From positions 1 through 64,000 of the forward strand of contig JADKHW010000006.1 of the NCBI GenBank assembly GCA_016721565.1: a stretch of DNA of 64,000 nucleotides, read 5' to 3'. The notes under the pieces were generated by a model that was not told the DNA's origin, did no database searches, and worked only from the letters and a program-made list of their open reading frames with translations. A program made the position numbers and the translations under genes. Shown here piece by piece: positions 35,942-44,135 of the stretch (positions are counted from its first letter, which is position 1; each line of letters begins with the position of its first letter). This DNA comes from a bacterium (GTDB lineage Bacteria > Electryoneota > RPQS01).

Positions 35942-37012
35942 ATGTTTGATCGCGATTCAAGAACAGAAGCACCATCCCCTCGGCGGCGCCAACAGGCGCG
36001 CGAGAAAGGTTCGGTTGCTCGGTCGCAGGATTTGAACTCGGCGGTTCTCCTACTGGGTGCGGCAATGACGCTATCGTTCATTGGGGCCGGGATGATTGAT
36101 GGACTGGGCGAGATTTTGAAATCGCTGATTCGTCAGGCCGGGACGGTGAAATTCGATGACGCGAGTACTGCAATTCTTATTCGCCGGCAGGTGTTTGCGG
36201 TTGCCAAAATCCTCCTGCCATTCCTCCTGACGATCATGATCATCGGAGTGCTGGTCAATGTGACTCAGGTCGGGTTTCACATCTCTTGGAAGGCTGCCGC
36301 GCCAAAGTGGGAACGGCTGAATCCGATTACCGGTTTTCAACGATTCTTTTCTGTTCGCTCTTTGGTTGAGTTAGGTAAGAGTATACTCAAACTGCTATTT
36401 GTCGGTTTGGCGCTCTATTTCACGCTACAAACTGCTTCATTGCAAACGCCGTGGATGTTCTTCATGCCGACCAATCAGATTATCGGCGAGATGGGTCGTT
36501 TACTTAATGATCTGTTCTTTGCTGCGGCGATGGCGTTGCTTGCGATTGGTTTAGCAGACCTCTTTTATCAGCGATGGGACCACGAACAGTCGCTCAAGAT
36601 GACCAAAGAAGAGGTTAAAGAAGAGGCCAAACAGCAGGAAGGCGATCCCAAGGTCAAAGGCAAGATACGCGAATTGATGATCCGCTCGTCGCTCAAGCGC
36701 ATGATGAAGAGTGTGCCCGAGGCGGACGTTGTTATTACTAACCCTGTTCACCTTGCAGTAGCCATTAAATATGACCGCGCACAGAATTCGGCTCCAATTG
36801 TTGTTGCGAAGGGCGCGCGAAAGGTTGCTGAGCGCATCAAAGAGATTGCCGCCGAGAACGGCGTACCGATAGTTGAGAACAAACCTCTGGCTCGCGCATT
36901 GTTTAAGTCAGTAGACATTGGAATGGAAAGACCAGTTGATTTGTATAAAGCGGTTGCAGAAGTGTTAGCGTACGTGTATCGAATTAAGAACAAATTCTTC
37001 GGAGTGGCATAG
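35942..37012 (+). CDS. flhB: Flagellar export switch protein FlhB with NPVH cleavage motif
   Basis: A 356-residue FlhB. The N-terminus (PSPRRRQQAREKGSVARSQD), four membrane helices, and the cytoplasmic switch domain are complete. The autocleavage site, NPTH in most homologues, reads N-P-V-H here (36740-36751). Asn and Pro, which carry the cyclisation chemistry, are kept; Thr is changed to Val. FlhB cleavage lets export switch from hook to filament substrates in concert with FliK, so the change is worth noting. It ends six nt before flhA. Confidence 0.95.
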   Translation: MFDRDSRTEAPSPRRRQQAREKGSVARSQDLNSAVLLLGAAMTLSFIGAGMIDGLGEILKSLIRQAGTVKFDDASTAILIRRQVFAVAKILLPFLLTIMIIGVLVNVTQVGFHISWKAAAPKWERLNPITGFQRFFSVRSLVELGKSILKLLFVGLALYFTLQTASLQTPWMFFMPTNQIIGEMGRLLNDLFFAAAMALLAIGLADLFYQRWDHEQSLKMTKEEVKEEAKQQEGDPKVKGKIRELMIRSSLKRMMKSVPEADVVITNPVHLAVAIKYDRAQNSAPIVVAKGARKVAERIKEIAAENGVPIVENKPLARALFKSVDIGMERPVDLYKAVAEVLAYVYRIKNKFFGVA

Positions 37013-37018
37013 TCCTAA

Positions 37019-39112
37019 ATGAGCACCGCCGCCGCAACCAATACTGTGAAGAAAGAGGGCAGCAGTACTCTCAGCACTCTGCTCAAGCAGAGCGACGTTA
37101 TCATGGCGTTGGCCCTGGTGGCTATTGTCGTTGTGATGATTATTCCGATTCCGCCGTTCTTGCTGGATATCGCGCTGGCTTGTTCGATTACAATTTCGCT
37201 GGCGATCTTATTAACGGCTTTGTATGTCGAAGAGCCGCTTAAGTTTTCCGTATTCCCCGGTTTGTTGCTTGTCGTCACGCTATTCCGCCTGGCCCTGAAC
37301 GTTGCCAGTACGCGACTTATTCTTGGCGAAGGTAACGCAGGTTCAATTATTACCGCATTCGGAAACTTCGTTGTCGGGGGAAACTACTTTGTCGGTTTGG
37401 TGATCTTCATTGTGTTGGTAGTCATCAACTTGATCGTCATCACAAAAGGTTCCGGCCGTATTGCCGAAGTTGCCGCAAGATTTACGTTGGACGCTATGCC
37501 CGGTAAACAGATGGCCATCGACGCCGATCTCAATCAGGGCATGATAGATGAAGCCGAGGCTCGCAAGCGCCGCGAGAAAATCGCCCGCGAGGCGGACTTC
37601 TACGGAGCGATGGATGGTGCCTCAAAATTTGTGCGCGGAGACGCGGTTGCCGGGTTGCTCATTACTGCAATCAATATCGTCGGCGGATTTGCGGTCGGTA
37701 TGATTCAGATGGGCATGTCTTGGCAAGATTCTGCCTCGACGTTCACGATTCTAACTGTTGGTGATGGCTTGGTGGCTCAGATCCCTGCACTCTTGATTTC
37801 GGTTGCGAGTGGTATCATTGTCACGCGCGCCGCGACTCAAGGTAATCTTGGCTCGGATATCGTAGGACAGTTACTTGGTTATCCGCGTGCATTATTTATC
37901 TCGGCAGGCGTGTTAGCGCTGTTCGCATTTACTCCCGGCCTTCCGACCGTACCGTTTCTCGTTTTGGCTGCAGCAACATTTGCCCTGGCGCGCGTTAGCG
38001 AATCAAAGCGAATTGAAGCCGAAAAAGAGCCCGAGAGCAATAAGCCTGCACAACAAAAGCCGCAAGACCGATTGGAAGATTATGTGCTAGTCGATCCGCT
38101 CGAAGTTCAAATTGGGTATGGCTTGATTCCGCTTGTGGAAGGCGGGCCCGGCGGAGATTTGTTGGATCGCATCACTGTTTTGCGTAAGCAGATGGCCGCC
38201 GATACTGGTTTCGTCATTCCACCTGTTCGTATTCGGGACAACACGCAGCTTGCCCCGAACGTTTACATCATTCGCGTTCGTGGCAGTGAAGCCGCTCGCG
38301 GTGAAGTTCGACCGGGTATGATGATGGCCTTGTCTAGCGGGGACGGAAATATGAAGATTGAAGGCATTCCCACACGCGATCCAAGCTTTGGTTTGCCTGC
38401 AATCTGGATTAACCGCGAGCAGAAAGAGCTTGCGCAATCGCGCGGCTACACGGTTGTCGAACCTGCGGCAGTTGTCTCGACGCATCTGTCAGAATTGTTG
38501 AAAGTCGAAGGTTATCGCTTGATGTCGCGTGAACTTGTGCAAGAGCTGCTGGATGCCGTGAAGCGTACGCATAAGGCAGTCATTGATGAGATCATTCCCG
38601 GCCAGCTTGGTATTGGACAGGTGCAGAAGGTCTTGCAGAATCTGTTGCGCGAAGGTTTGCCGATTCGTGATATGGGTACCATTCTCGAAACGCTGGCCGA
38701 CTATGCACCGATGACTAAAGATCCTGAGTACTTGACGGAAGCCGTGCGTGCTGCCTTGTCTAAAGCCATTGCTGAGAAGTATGAAGACGAGCCGGGCAGT
38801 CTGTCCGCTTTGACAATGGAACCAAAGCTTGAGCAGATGATTTCGGACGGCTTACGAACCGCTGCGAAAGAGGGTTCTGATTTCGCGTTGCCGACTGCCG
38901 TGACTCATAAACTATTGGGCACGCTTAAGCAAATGGGGCAGGGCATGTTGAATCGCGGATTCCAGCCGATTGTCGTGACCGCTCCCGGTACGCGTACGTT
39001 TCTGAAGAAACTGCTTGAAGTAGATCAGCCGAATCTGATAGTGCTCTCGACAGCGGAGCTTCCGCCTTCGACGAGAATTCAGCCGATGGGTATTGTGAAG
39101 ATTGAAGGATAA
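37019..39112 (+). CDS. flhA: Flagellar export protein FlhA
   Basis: A 697-residue FlhA of standard length: eight membrane helices in the first 320 residues, the FHIPEP-type family signature (ALNVASTRLIL ... GFVVGGN-like FGNFVVGGNYFVG; RIAEVAARFTLDAMPGKQMA, then IDADLNQGMIDEAEARKRRE), and a large cytoplasmic ring domain that docks chaperone-substrate complexes (DYVLVDPLEVQIGYGLIPLV). It is the proton-linked motor of the export gate, with flhB upstream and flhF downstream, each within six nt. Confidence 0.98.
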   Translation: MSTAAATNTVKKEGSSTLSTLLKQSDVIMALALVAIVVVMIIPIPPFLLDIALACSITISLAILLTALYVEEPLKFSVFPGLLLVVTLFRLALNVASTRLILGEGNAGSIITAFGNFVVGGNYFVGLVIFIVLVVINLIVITKGSGRIAEVAARFTLDAMPGKQMAIDADLNQGMIDEAEARKRREKIAREADFYGAMDGASKFVRGDAVAGLLITAINIVGGFAVGMIQMGMSWQDSASTFTILTVGDGLVAQIPALLISVASGIIVTRAATQGNLGSDIVGQLLGYPRALFISAGVLALFAFTPGLPTVPFLVLAAATFALARVSESKRIEAEKEPESNKPAQQKPQDRLEDYVLVDPLEVQIGYGLIPLVEGGPGGDLLDRITVLRKQMAADTGFVIPPVRIRDNTQLAPNVYIIRVRGSEAARGEVRPGMMMALSSGDGNMKIEGIPTRDPSFGLPAIWINREQKELAQSRGYTVVEPAAVVSTHLSELLKVEGYRLMSRELVQELLDAVKRTHKAVIDEIIPGQLGIGQVQKVLQNLLREGLPIRDMGTILETLADYAPMTKDPEYLTEAVRAALSKAIAEKYEDEPGSLSALTMEPKLEQMISDGLRTAAKEGSDFALPTAVTHKLLGTLKQMGQGMLNRGFQPIVVTAPGTRTFLKKLLEVDQPNLIVLSTAELPPSTRIQPMGIVKIEG

Positions 39113-39118
39113 CCGACC

Positions 39119-40318
39119 ATGACGACTCGTACATTTACAGGCCGCAATTTCGCCGAAGCCATTTCCAAAGTGAAAAAAGAGCTGGGCGAAGATGCTGTCA
39201 TCCTGAAATCTGAGAAGAAAACCAGCGCGAACTCGTTCGGTTTGGGCGGGCGGGCGATCTTCGAAGTGACGGCCGCGGACTCGCGCGAACTTAAAGCAGA
39301 CCTTGAAAATGGCACCGAATTTGCCAATGAACTGTCTGTGCAACTTAAAGATGAGACACCGGGGCGTGTACCGCCCAGCCAGAATTACGAGATGGCCCTC
39401 CTGAGGTCGGAGGTCACCGCACTGCGCGATCAACTGTCAGATATCGTTAAGCACTTTAGGTATAGTAATTTACCTTCCATGCCGGAGTCCCTATCTCGGT
39501 CCCTCACGCAGATGACTGAGGCCGGAATTGAGAAGGAACTGGCAACTGACTTAACCGCTGAGGCACTGGTCCAACTGGGTCCGGATGCACTAATGTCGGC
39601 GGAAGAGATTTCCACATTTGTTATAGCAAAGATGAGTCGGATTGCCCCTCCGGCGGTCAATCGAGTCGCACCTCGCAACGGCAAGCCGTTCAAGGTAGCC
39701 TTAGTTGGAGCGCCGGGAGCCGGGAAGACCTCGACCTTACAGAAGCTTGCAACAGATCCCGAAGGCTACGGTAAACTGAAGATTGGTCTTATCTCGCTTG
39801 ATACGCACCGCATGGCTGCGATTGAGCAGCTCAGGACATTCGCTCGAGTCTCTGGTTTGCCGCTCGAAATTGCATACACTCCCAAAGATATTCCTGCGGC
39901 GATGAACAAGATGGCCGGCGTGCAGATCATTTTGATTGACACTCCGGGATGTTCGCCGGGTGAAGATCAGAGAATGCAGGATCTGTCTGCACTGCTTGAA
40001 GCTTTGGAGCCGGATGAAACTCATTTGCTGCTCAATGCCACCACTCGAGTGCAAGAGCAAGCCGCCGTTGCCCGCCGTTTCCAGCAGATTGGAATTACGC
40101 ACTTAAGTTTGACACGTCTTGATGAGAGCCAACAGCCCGGTGCCCTTGTGACCATATCACAAATGGCTAAGAAGCCAATTGCATGGCTGACCACCGGACA
40201 GAAATTCGTAAGCCAAATCGAGCGCTACCGTCCAGACTGGCTCCGTAGCAAGGTATTTGAATCAAGTTATTCTTCACGCGCGTTCACGCCGCTGAAATCC
40301 ACTGCTTCACACGCTTAA
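39119..40318 (+). CDS. flhF: SRP-like GTPase FlhF
   Basis: A 399-residue SRP-family GTPase that sets flagellar site and number. The N-terminus (RTFTGRNFAEAISKVKKELG) and the GTPase motifs are clear: G1 GAPGAGKTSTLQKL (about 199-212), LISLDTHRMAAIEQLRTFAR, G3 IDTPGCSPGEDQRM, G4-like LTRLDESQQPGAL. The usual partner FlhG (FleN), which would follow, is missing; an 86-residue membrane protein takes that place. Confidence 0.95.
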   Translation: MTTRTFTGRNFAEAISKVKKELGEDAVILKSEKKTSANSFGLGGRAIFEVTAADSRELKADLENGTEFANELSVQLKDETPGRVPPSQNYEMALLRSEVTALRDQLSDIVKHFRYSNLPSMPESLSRSLTQMTEAGIEKELATDLTAEALVQLGPDALMSAEEISTFVIAKMSRIAPPAVNRVAPRNGKPFKVALVGAPGAGKTSTLQKLATDPEGYGKLKIGLISLDTHRMAAIEQLRTFARVSGLPLEIAYTPKDIPAAMNKMAGVQIILIDTPGCSPGEDQRMQDLSALLEALEPDETHLLLNATTRVQEQAAVARRFQQIGITHLSLTRLDESQQPGALVTISQMAKKPIAWLTTGQKFVSQIERYRPDWLRSKVFESSYSSRAFTPLKSTASHA

Positions 40319-40325
40319 TCCGAAA

Positions 40326-40586
40326 ATGGGTAAGAAGACTACGTCCGCATTGCATGATTTGTTTGTCGCGCTCCGGCGAGTCATTGTGCTTGTAATAGCG
40401 GCGTTCGGACTGGCGATGGGTTGGCGGCTGCCAGTCGTGGGCGCGCGAGTGCTTGTTCTTTGGGGGATGCTTGTCATACTATCGAACGCGGCGGAAATTC
40501 TCTTTCAGTACCTCAGCCATCGTGCACTGATCCAACAGAGCATGCAAGGCGGAACCGACACCAGCGGAGGAGCGGCGCGCTCCTAA
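40326..40586 (+). CDS. Small membrane protein in the flhG position
   Basis: An 86-residue protein between flhF and fliA, where flhG is expected. It has one or two membrane helices (VIVLVIAAFGLAMGWRL and VGARVLVLWGMLVILSNAAE) and a polar tail (MQGGTDTSGGAARS). It has no nucleotide-binding motif, so it is no FlhG remnant. The family is not recognised. Gaps of seven and nine nt to its neighbours make co-translation likely. Confidence 0.75.
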   Translation: MGKKTTSALHDLFVALRRVIVLVIAAFGLAMGWRLPVVGARVLVLWGMLVILSNAAEILFQYLSHRALIQQSMQGGTDTSGGAARS

Positions 40587-40595
40587 TTTCTCGCG

Positions 40596-41363
40596 ATGAA
40601 AGCCATCAATACGGCCGCAAAAAGTTGGGAAGCATACGTTCGCACTCAGAGTCCTGAGTTGCGCGAACAGCTCCTGATGGAGTATTTGCCGATGGTGCGC
40701 AGATTGGCCACGCGTTTTCTGGGTACGCTGCCCAAAAGCGTTAGGTTGGATGATTTGGTATCTGCCGGAGTGATGGGCCTGCTGGCCTCGATTGACAATT
40801 TTGATCCGACGCTGGGAATCAAGTTTGAGACTTATGCCATGACGCGCATTCGCGGGGCAATGGTAGATAGCCTAAGAGAGTTGGATTGGGTTCCGCGTTC
40901 AATTCGCCAAAAGGCCCGCAAGCTCGAGCAGGCGGTTGATCAAATCACCCGCAAAGTTGGTCGTTCGCCGGAAGACGCCGAACTGGCCGAACACTTGGGT
41001 TTGAATGTCGAAGAATATCGCGAACTGCTTGACGAAGTGAACGTTGCCGTGCTACTTTCGCTTGACGACACGCTCAAAGGCCAAGACGGCAGTGAATCCT
41101 ACCTTTCTGATTCCACTCCGGATCATACGACTAACGGACAAGACGAACAGCTTGAAGAGCAGGAGGTTCGCGACCTGTTGGTTGACGGTCTGCGTGATAT
41201 GCCCGAGCAAGAACGGCTCGTTGTCGCACTCTATTATTACGAAGAATTAACTCTTAAAGAAATTGGCGAGATTTTAGGACTTACTGAGTCACGCGTCTCG
41301 CAGATACATTCGAAGGCTTTGTTGGTATTGCGTGCGCGGGTCAGAGCGCGCCTGTTAAAGTAG
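40596..41363 (+). CDS. fliA: Flagellar sigma factor FliA (sigma-28)
   Basis: A 255-residue sigma-70-family factor of the FliA/WhiG class. Region 2 includes EYLPMVRRLATRFLGTLP, DDLVSAGVMGLLASIDNFDP and FETYAMTRIRGAMVDSLREL then DWVPRSIR, the FliA hallmark. Region 4 ends in EIGEILGLTESRVSQIHSKA. It should transcribe late genes from promoters like the one at 62896-62923. An anti-sigma factor FlgM is not in the window. Confidence 0.96.
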   Translation: MKAINTAAKSWEAYVRTQSPELREQLLMEYLPMVRRLATRFLGTLPKSVRLDDLVSAGVMGLLASIDNFDPTLGIKFETYAMTRIRGAMVDSLRELDWVPRSIRQKARKLEQAVDQITRKVGRSPEDAELAEHLGLNVEEYRELLDEVNVAVLLSLDDTLKGQDGSESYLSDSTPDHTTNGQDEQLEEQEVRDLLVDGLRDMPEQERLVVALYYYEELTLKEIGEILGLTESRVSQIHSKALLVLRARVRARLLK

Positions 41364-41393
41364 AATTTAATCACTGACAGACGGAGGAAAAGG

Positions 41394-41681
41394 ATGTTCC
41401 GACCGATCAACAGTGACGATCATACGCGTTTTCGGCCACCAGCTGAACACGTAAAGCAGACCGAAGCGATCTACCGCGGGCAAAAGCGCGATTTTTCCTA
41501 CGAAGTCGAGCAAGTCAAAGAAGAATACAAGGAACACCGCGAGCAGCGCGATGAACCGTTCGGCGAGGATACGTTTGAATCGACCGCTGAACAGGAACAA
41601 AACCTGAAGGACGGCGCAGAAGAGCGCGCCAAGAAGGATCGCACACCGCCCGAATCCGGCCATGTTGACGTTCAAATCTAA
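41394..41681 (+). CDS. Small charged hypothetical protein after fliA
   Basis: A 95-residue, very hydrophilic protein (about half Asp/Glu/Lys/Arg/Gln) with a likely charged helix (YEVEQVKEEYKEHREQRD) and a disordered tail. It has a good ribosome site (GGAGG, about 41383) and overlaps the start of the next gene by 20 nt. No family is recognised. Its high charge would suit a soluble adaptor, but no function can be given. Confidence 0.65.
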   Translation: MFRPINSDDHTRFRPPAEHVKQTEAIYRGQKRDFSYEVEQVKEEYKEHREQRDEPFGEDTFESTAEQEQNLKDGAEERAKKDRTPPESGHVDVQI

Positions 41682-42945
41682 TTTCAAATTGTGCTTGCTG
41701 ATGTTGGCCGTTGGAGTTACTTCGGCTAATGCGGCGTCGCTCCTGTCCGTGCGATTTGGATCGCATCAAGGGTTTGACCGTATGGTTTGTGAATTGTCAA
41801 ATGCCACCAAGTATGAAGTGAAACAGGCCGAGAATGGCGTCGTTGAACTTCATCTCGACAACGTTGCTGTGAGTGAAAAATTCTTTCTGCCCAAACTGCC
41901 TCCGCAGATCAAACTGCTGACCAGTGTTGAAGCGTTTCTCGAAGGTGATCACAGCATCGTCATAGAAATTCGCGGAACCGAAGCACTGTTTGCCAAGACA
42001 ACTGAGCTGAAAGGTGCCTCGTGGCGCCTCGCGCTTGATTTGTCCAAACAAAGTGAACAGCCTACCGAGCCTGCGCACGTTGAACCGACGACGGCGAAAC
42101 CTGAAACAACTTCGACGACGAAGCCGCAATTGAAGCATCGCCCCGCGAAGGACGAGCCTGCTCCTTACGTGCCGGGGGACAAACCGATTGAAACGATTCT
42201 TGCCGATAAGCAAGAATCTAAGGAAGAGCCGAAGCTTCTGCACGAAGAGAAGCCTGCCGATGAGCCTGCTGCCCCGAAACACAAGAAGCCTGCAAAAACG
42301 GTGGCAGGGCCACTGCTTACTGCCGATTCGCTGAAAGCGCTTGAGGTACTGGCCGAGTTCTATGATGTGATGGGCGATCAAGATGCCGCGCGCGAGTATG
42401 CTCGTCTCTATCTTGATAAAGTTGACAGCGGCGGATCATTCCCGAAGAAGGAAGCCGAGCAAACGGCGACATGGCCGATTTGGATTTTGGTAGCAATCGC
42501 GTTTGCCGCAGGTATTGCAGGTGGTATTATTGGGAATCGTTTGCGCATGCCTAAAGGATCCCCGAGCATGCCGAAGTTTAGGTTGTCGTCGTTAAAGCTT
42601 CCCAAGTTTGGAAAGCGTAAAGATAAGGCAGAAGAGCTTTCCGAAGACCTCAACAAACTGGATCGCGCTGTCGCTTCTGAAAAGCACAAGACTAATTTGA
42701 AACCTCAGCCGAAACAGGCCGCATTCAAAGCTGAAGTCCCTGCCGAAATTGTGAAAGATGCAGAAGAAGATTTCCCGGAAGACACAAAAGAAAATCTTGA
42801 AACGGATATGAAAGAGTCTCTGATGGACCGCCGCGTGAAGCGCGTTATGGAACTCAACAGTCAAAACCGTTCACTTGCTGATATCGCCAAAGAGCTTGAC
42901 ATGGGCCAAGATGAAGTTAAGCTAATCATTGATCTGAATTCGTAA
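41662..42945 (+). CDS. AMIN-like periplasmic domain joined through a membrane helix to a SwrB/DUF6115-like tail
   Basis: A 427-residue protein. An N-terminal signal peptide (FKLCLLMLAVGVTSANAAS) is followed by a beta-rich AMIN-like domain (SLLSVRFGSHQGFDRMVCEL to SWRLALDLSKQ, about 26-130), a Pro/Lys/Glu-rich linker (130-250), one membrane helix (WPIWILVAIAFAAGIAGGII, about 272-291), a charged cytoplasmic linker, and a C-terminal helix-turn-helix-like motif (VMELNSQNRSLADIAKELDM, then GQDEVKLIIDLNS). AMIN domains bind peptidoglycan or envelope complexes. The tail resembles the last 40 residues of SwrB/DUF6115 proteins that follow sigD in Firmicutes. A role in linking wall, membrane and flagellar export is inference. 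Confidence 0.7.
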   Translation: MLTFKSNFKLCLLMLAVGVTSANAASLLSVRFGSHQGFDRMVCELSNATKYEVKQAENGVVELHLDNVAVSEKFFLPKLPPQIKLLTSVEAFLEGDHSIVIEIRGTEALFAKTTELKGASWRLALDLSKQSEQPTEPAHVEPTTAKPETTSTTKPQLKHRPAKDEPAPYVPGDKPIETILADKQESKEEPKLLHEEKPADEPAAPKHKKPAKTVAGPLLTADSLKALEVLAEFYDVMGDQDAAREYARLYLDKVDSGGSFPKKEAEQTATWPIWILVAIAFAAGIAGGIIGNRLRMPKGSPSMPKFRLSSLKLPKFGKRKDKAEELSEDLNKLDRAVASEKHKTNLKPQPKQAAFKAEVPAEIVKDAEEDFPEDTKENLETDMKESLMDRRVKRVMELNSQNRSLADIAKELDMGQDEVKLIIDLNS

Positions 42946-42953
42946 GGTTAATC

Positions 42954-43205
42954 GTGCTACATACTCAAGTCCCGTTGCGCGTCGGCGAAATCGTCACTGC
43001 GCGTGTCCGTCGAAAACTGTCTGAAACTCGTGTGATGATTGACCTCAAAGGCCGGATGCTTGTGGCTGATCCTGAGCAAACCGTATCAGTTGGAGACCCC
43101 ATTACTGTCCAAGTTCTTGCAATTTCTCCGCGCATTCGTCTGCGTCTCTTGACCACGCCCCAAACCGCTCCGGCTGGTAGCTTCCCGCTCGATCTCCGCA
43201 CCTAA
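42954..43205 (+). CDS. Small beta-rich protein resembling a FliK-type N-terminal module
   Basis: An 83-residue protein with GTG start at 42954, nine nt after the AMIN protein. The pattern (LRVGEIVTARVRRKLSETRV, then DLKGRMLVADPEQTVSVGDP and TVQVLAISPRIRLRLL) looks like a small beta-barrel and recalls the opening segment of some long FliK-like proteins. It is the last gene before a 195-nt gap. Function unknown. Confidence 0.6.
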   Translation: MLHTQVPLRVGEIVTARVRRKLSETRVMIDLKGRMLVADPEQTVSVGDPITVQVLAISPRIRLRLLTTPQTAPAGSFPLDLRT

Positions 43206-43321
43206 ACCTCGTTCTGCCCGCCTTTTTTGCCTACGGCAGTTTGTGCCTGAGTACCCCGCTTCCTCTGTCAATTTTCTCCAACATCTTTCTTTGTAAGTTG
43301 TTATATAATAGCATCTTTGAA

Positions 43322-43344
43322 ATGTTCGCATTTTGCATGAACAT
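43322..43344 (+). promoter_or_regulatory. Inverted repeat upstream of the flgF sigma-54 promoter
   Basis: ATGTTC (43322-43327) and GAACAT (43339-43344), 11 nt apart, centred about 30 nt before the -24 element. A possible site for the sigma-54 activator or another regulator; the arms are short. Confidence 0.35.
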
Positions 43345-43355
43345 GCTATAGCGTC

Positions 43356-43371
43356 TGGCACCATCCTTGCA
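43356..43371 (+). promoter_or_regulatory. Sigma-54 promoter of the flgF operon
   Basis: TGGCACCATCCTTGCA, a near-perfect match to TGGCAC-N5-TTGCA with GG (43357-43358) and GC (43369-43370) 10 nt apart. A start near 43382 gives a leader of about 20 nt to flgF. The best sigma-54 site in the window. Confidence 0.88.
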
Positions 43372-43400
43372 GAGATATTGCTCCGGATACTATAACCTCT

Positions 43401-44123
43401 ATGATCAAAGGCATCTACAACTCCGGAGCGGCCATGCGTGCAGGTACCCTGCGCCAGGACGTGACCGCCAACAATCTGGCCAACGCTTCGACTGTCGGCT
43501 TTAAGCAAGAACGCTTCGTTCTCGAGCAAAAAGTCGATGGCAAGAACGTCGGAGATTCGCGCAATCTGCTTGAGGCTGTAAAAGCATCGAGCTACGTGAA
43601 TTTCAGCTCTGGGCCGCTCGAATCCACAGAGGCACCGCTCGACTTTGCATTGCAGGGTCCGGGCTTTTTCACGCTCGCGGACGATGAAGGCACCTATTAC
43701 ACACGCAATGGCAGATTTGATCGCAACTCTGACGGCATGCTGGTCGATGCGCAGGGTCGTCGTCTGCAAGGCGTTGGCGGCGACATCACACTTCCGCCCG
43801 GAATTGTAACCCTTACCGATGACGGCAACATTAGCGTCGACGGCATGACCATCGACAAACTGCGCGTAGTTGAATTCACCGACACGGGTGCGTTGGTCAA
43901 AAAAGGAGACAGCCTGTTCACCGATCCCAACAGCGCAGCAGGAGAGCAGCAAGTTCTGCGCACTAGCGTCGCGCAAGGATTTCTTGAACAATCCAACGTC
44001 GATGCCGTGCGCGAGATGATTGAAATGATTACCAACTCCCGCACCTACGAAGCAAGTTCCCGACTCATGTCGGCGCAAGACCAAACCCTGAACCACGTTG
44101 TTAACGACATTGGCCGAGTCTAA
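43401..44123 (+). CDS. flgF: Flagellar basal-body rod protein FlgF
   Basis: A 240-residue rod protein with the axial N-terminus (AMRAGTLRQDVTANNLANAS then TVGFKQERF) and C-terminus (NVDAVREMIEMITNSRTYEA). It is shorter and more FlgF-like than its neighbour FlgG. The ribosome site is weak (ACCTCT before ATG 43401). It is the first gene of the sigma-54-driven flgF-G-A-H-I-J-N-K-L operon. Confidence 0.93.
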   Translation: MIKGIYNSGAAMRAGTLRQDVTANNLANASTVGFKQERFVLEQKVDGKNVGDSRNLLEAVKASSYVNFSSGPLESTEAPLDFALQGPGFFTLADDEGTYYTRNGRFDRNSDGMLVDAQGRRLQGVGGDITLPPGIVTLTDDGNISVDGMTIDKLRVVEFTDTGALVKKGDSLFTDPNSAAGEQQVLRTSVAQGFLEQSNVDAVREMIEMITNSRTYEASSRLMSAQDQTLNHVVNDIGRV

Positions 44124-44135
44124 AGGTAACACTCC

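Noticed and set aside
38912..39433. 173-codon minus-strand frame over flhA/flhF
   Set aside because: Shadow of two well-supported conserved genes; no ribosome site or recognisable motif.
43206..43260. Terminator after the 83-residue protein gene
   Set aside because: A CTGCC/GGCAG pair flanks a T6 run but the stem is only five bp with poor inner pairing, so it was not listed.
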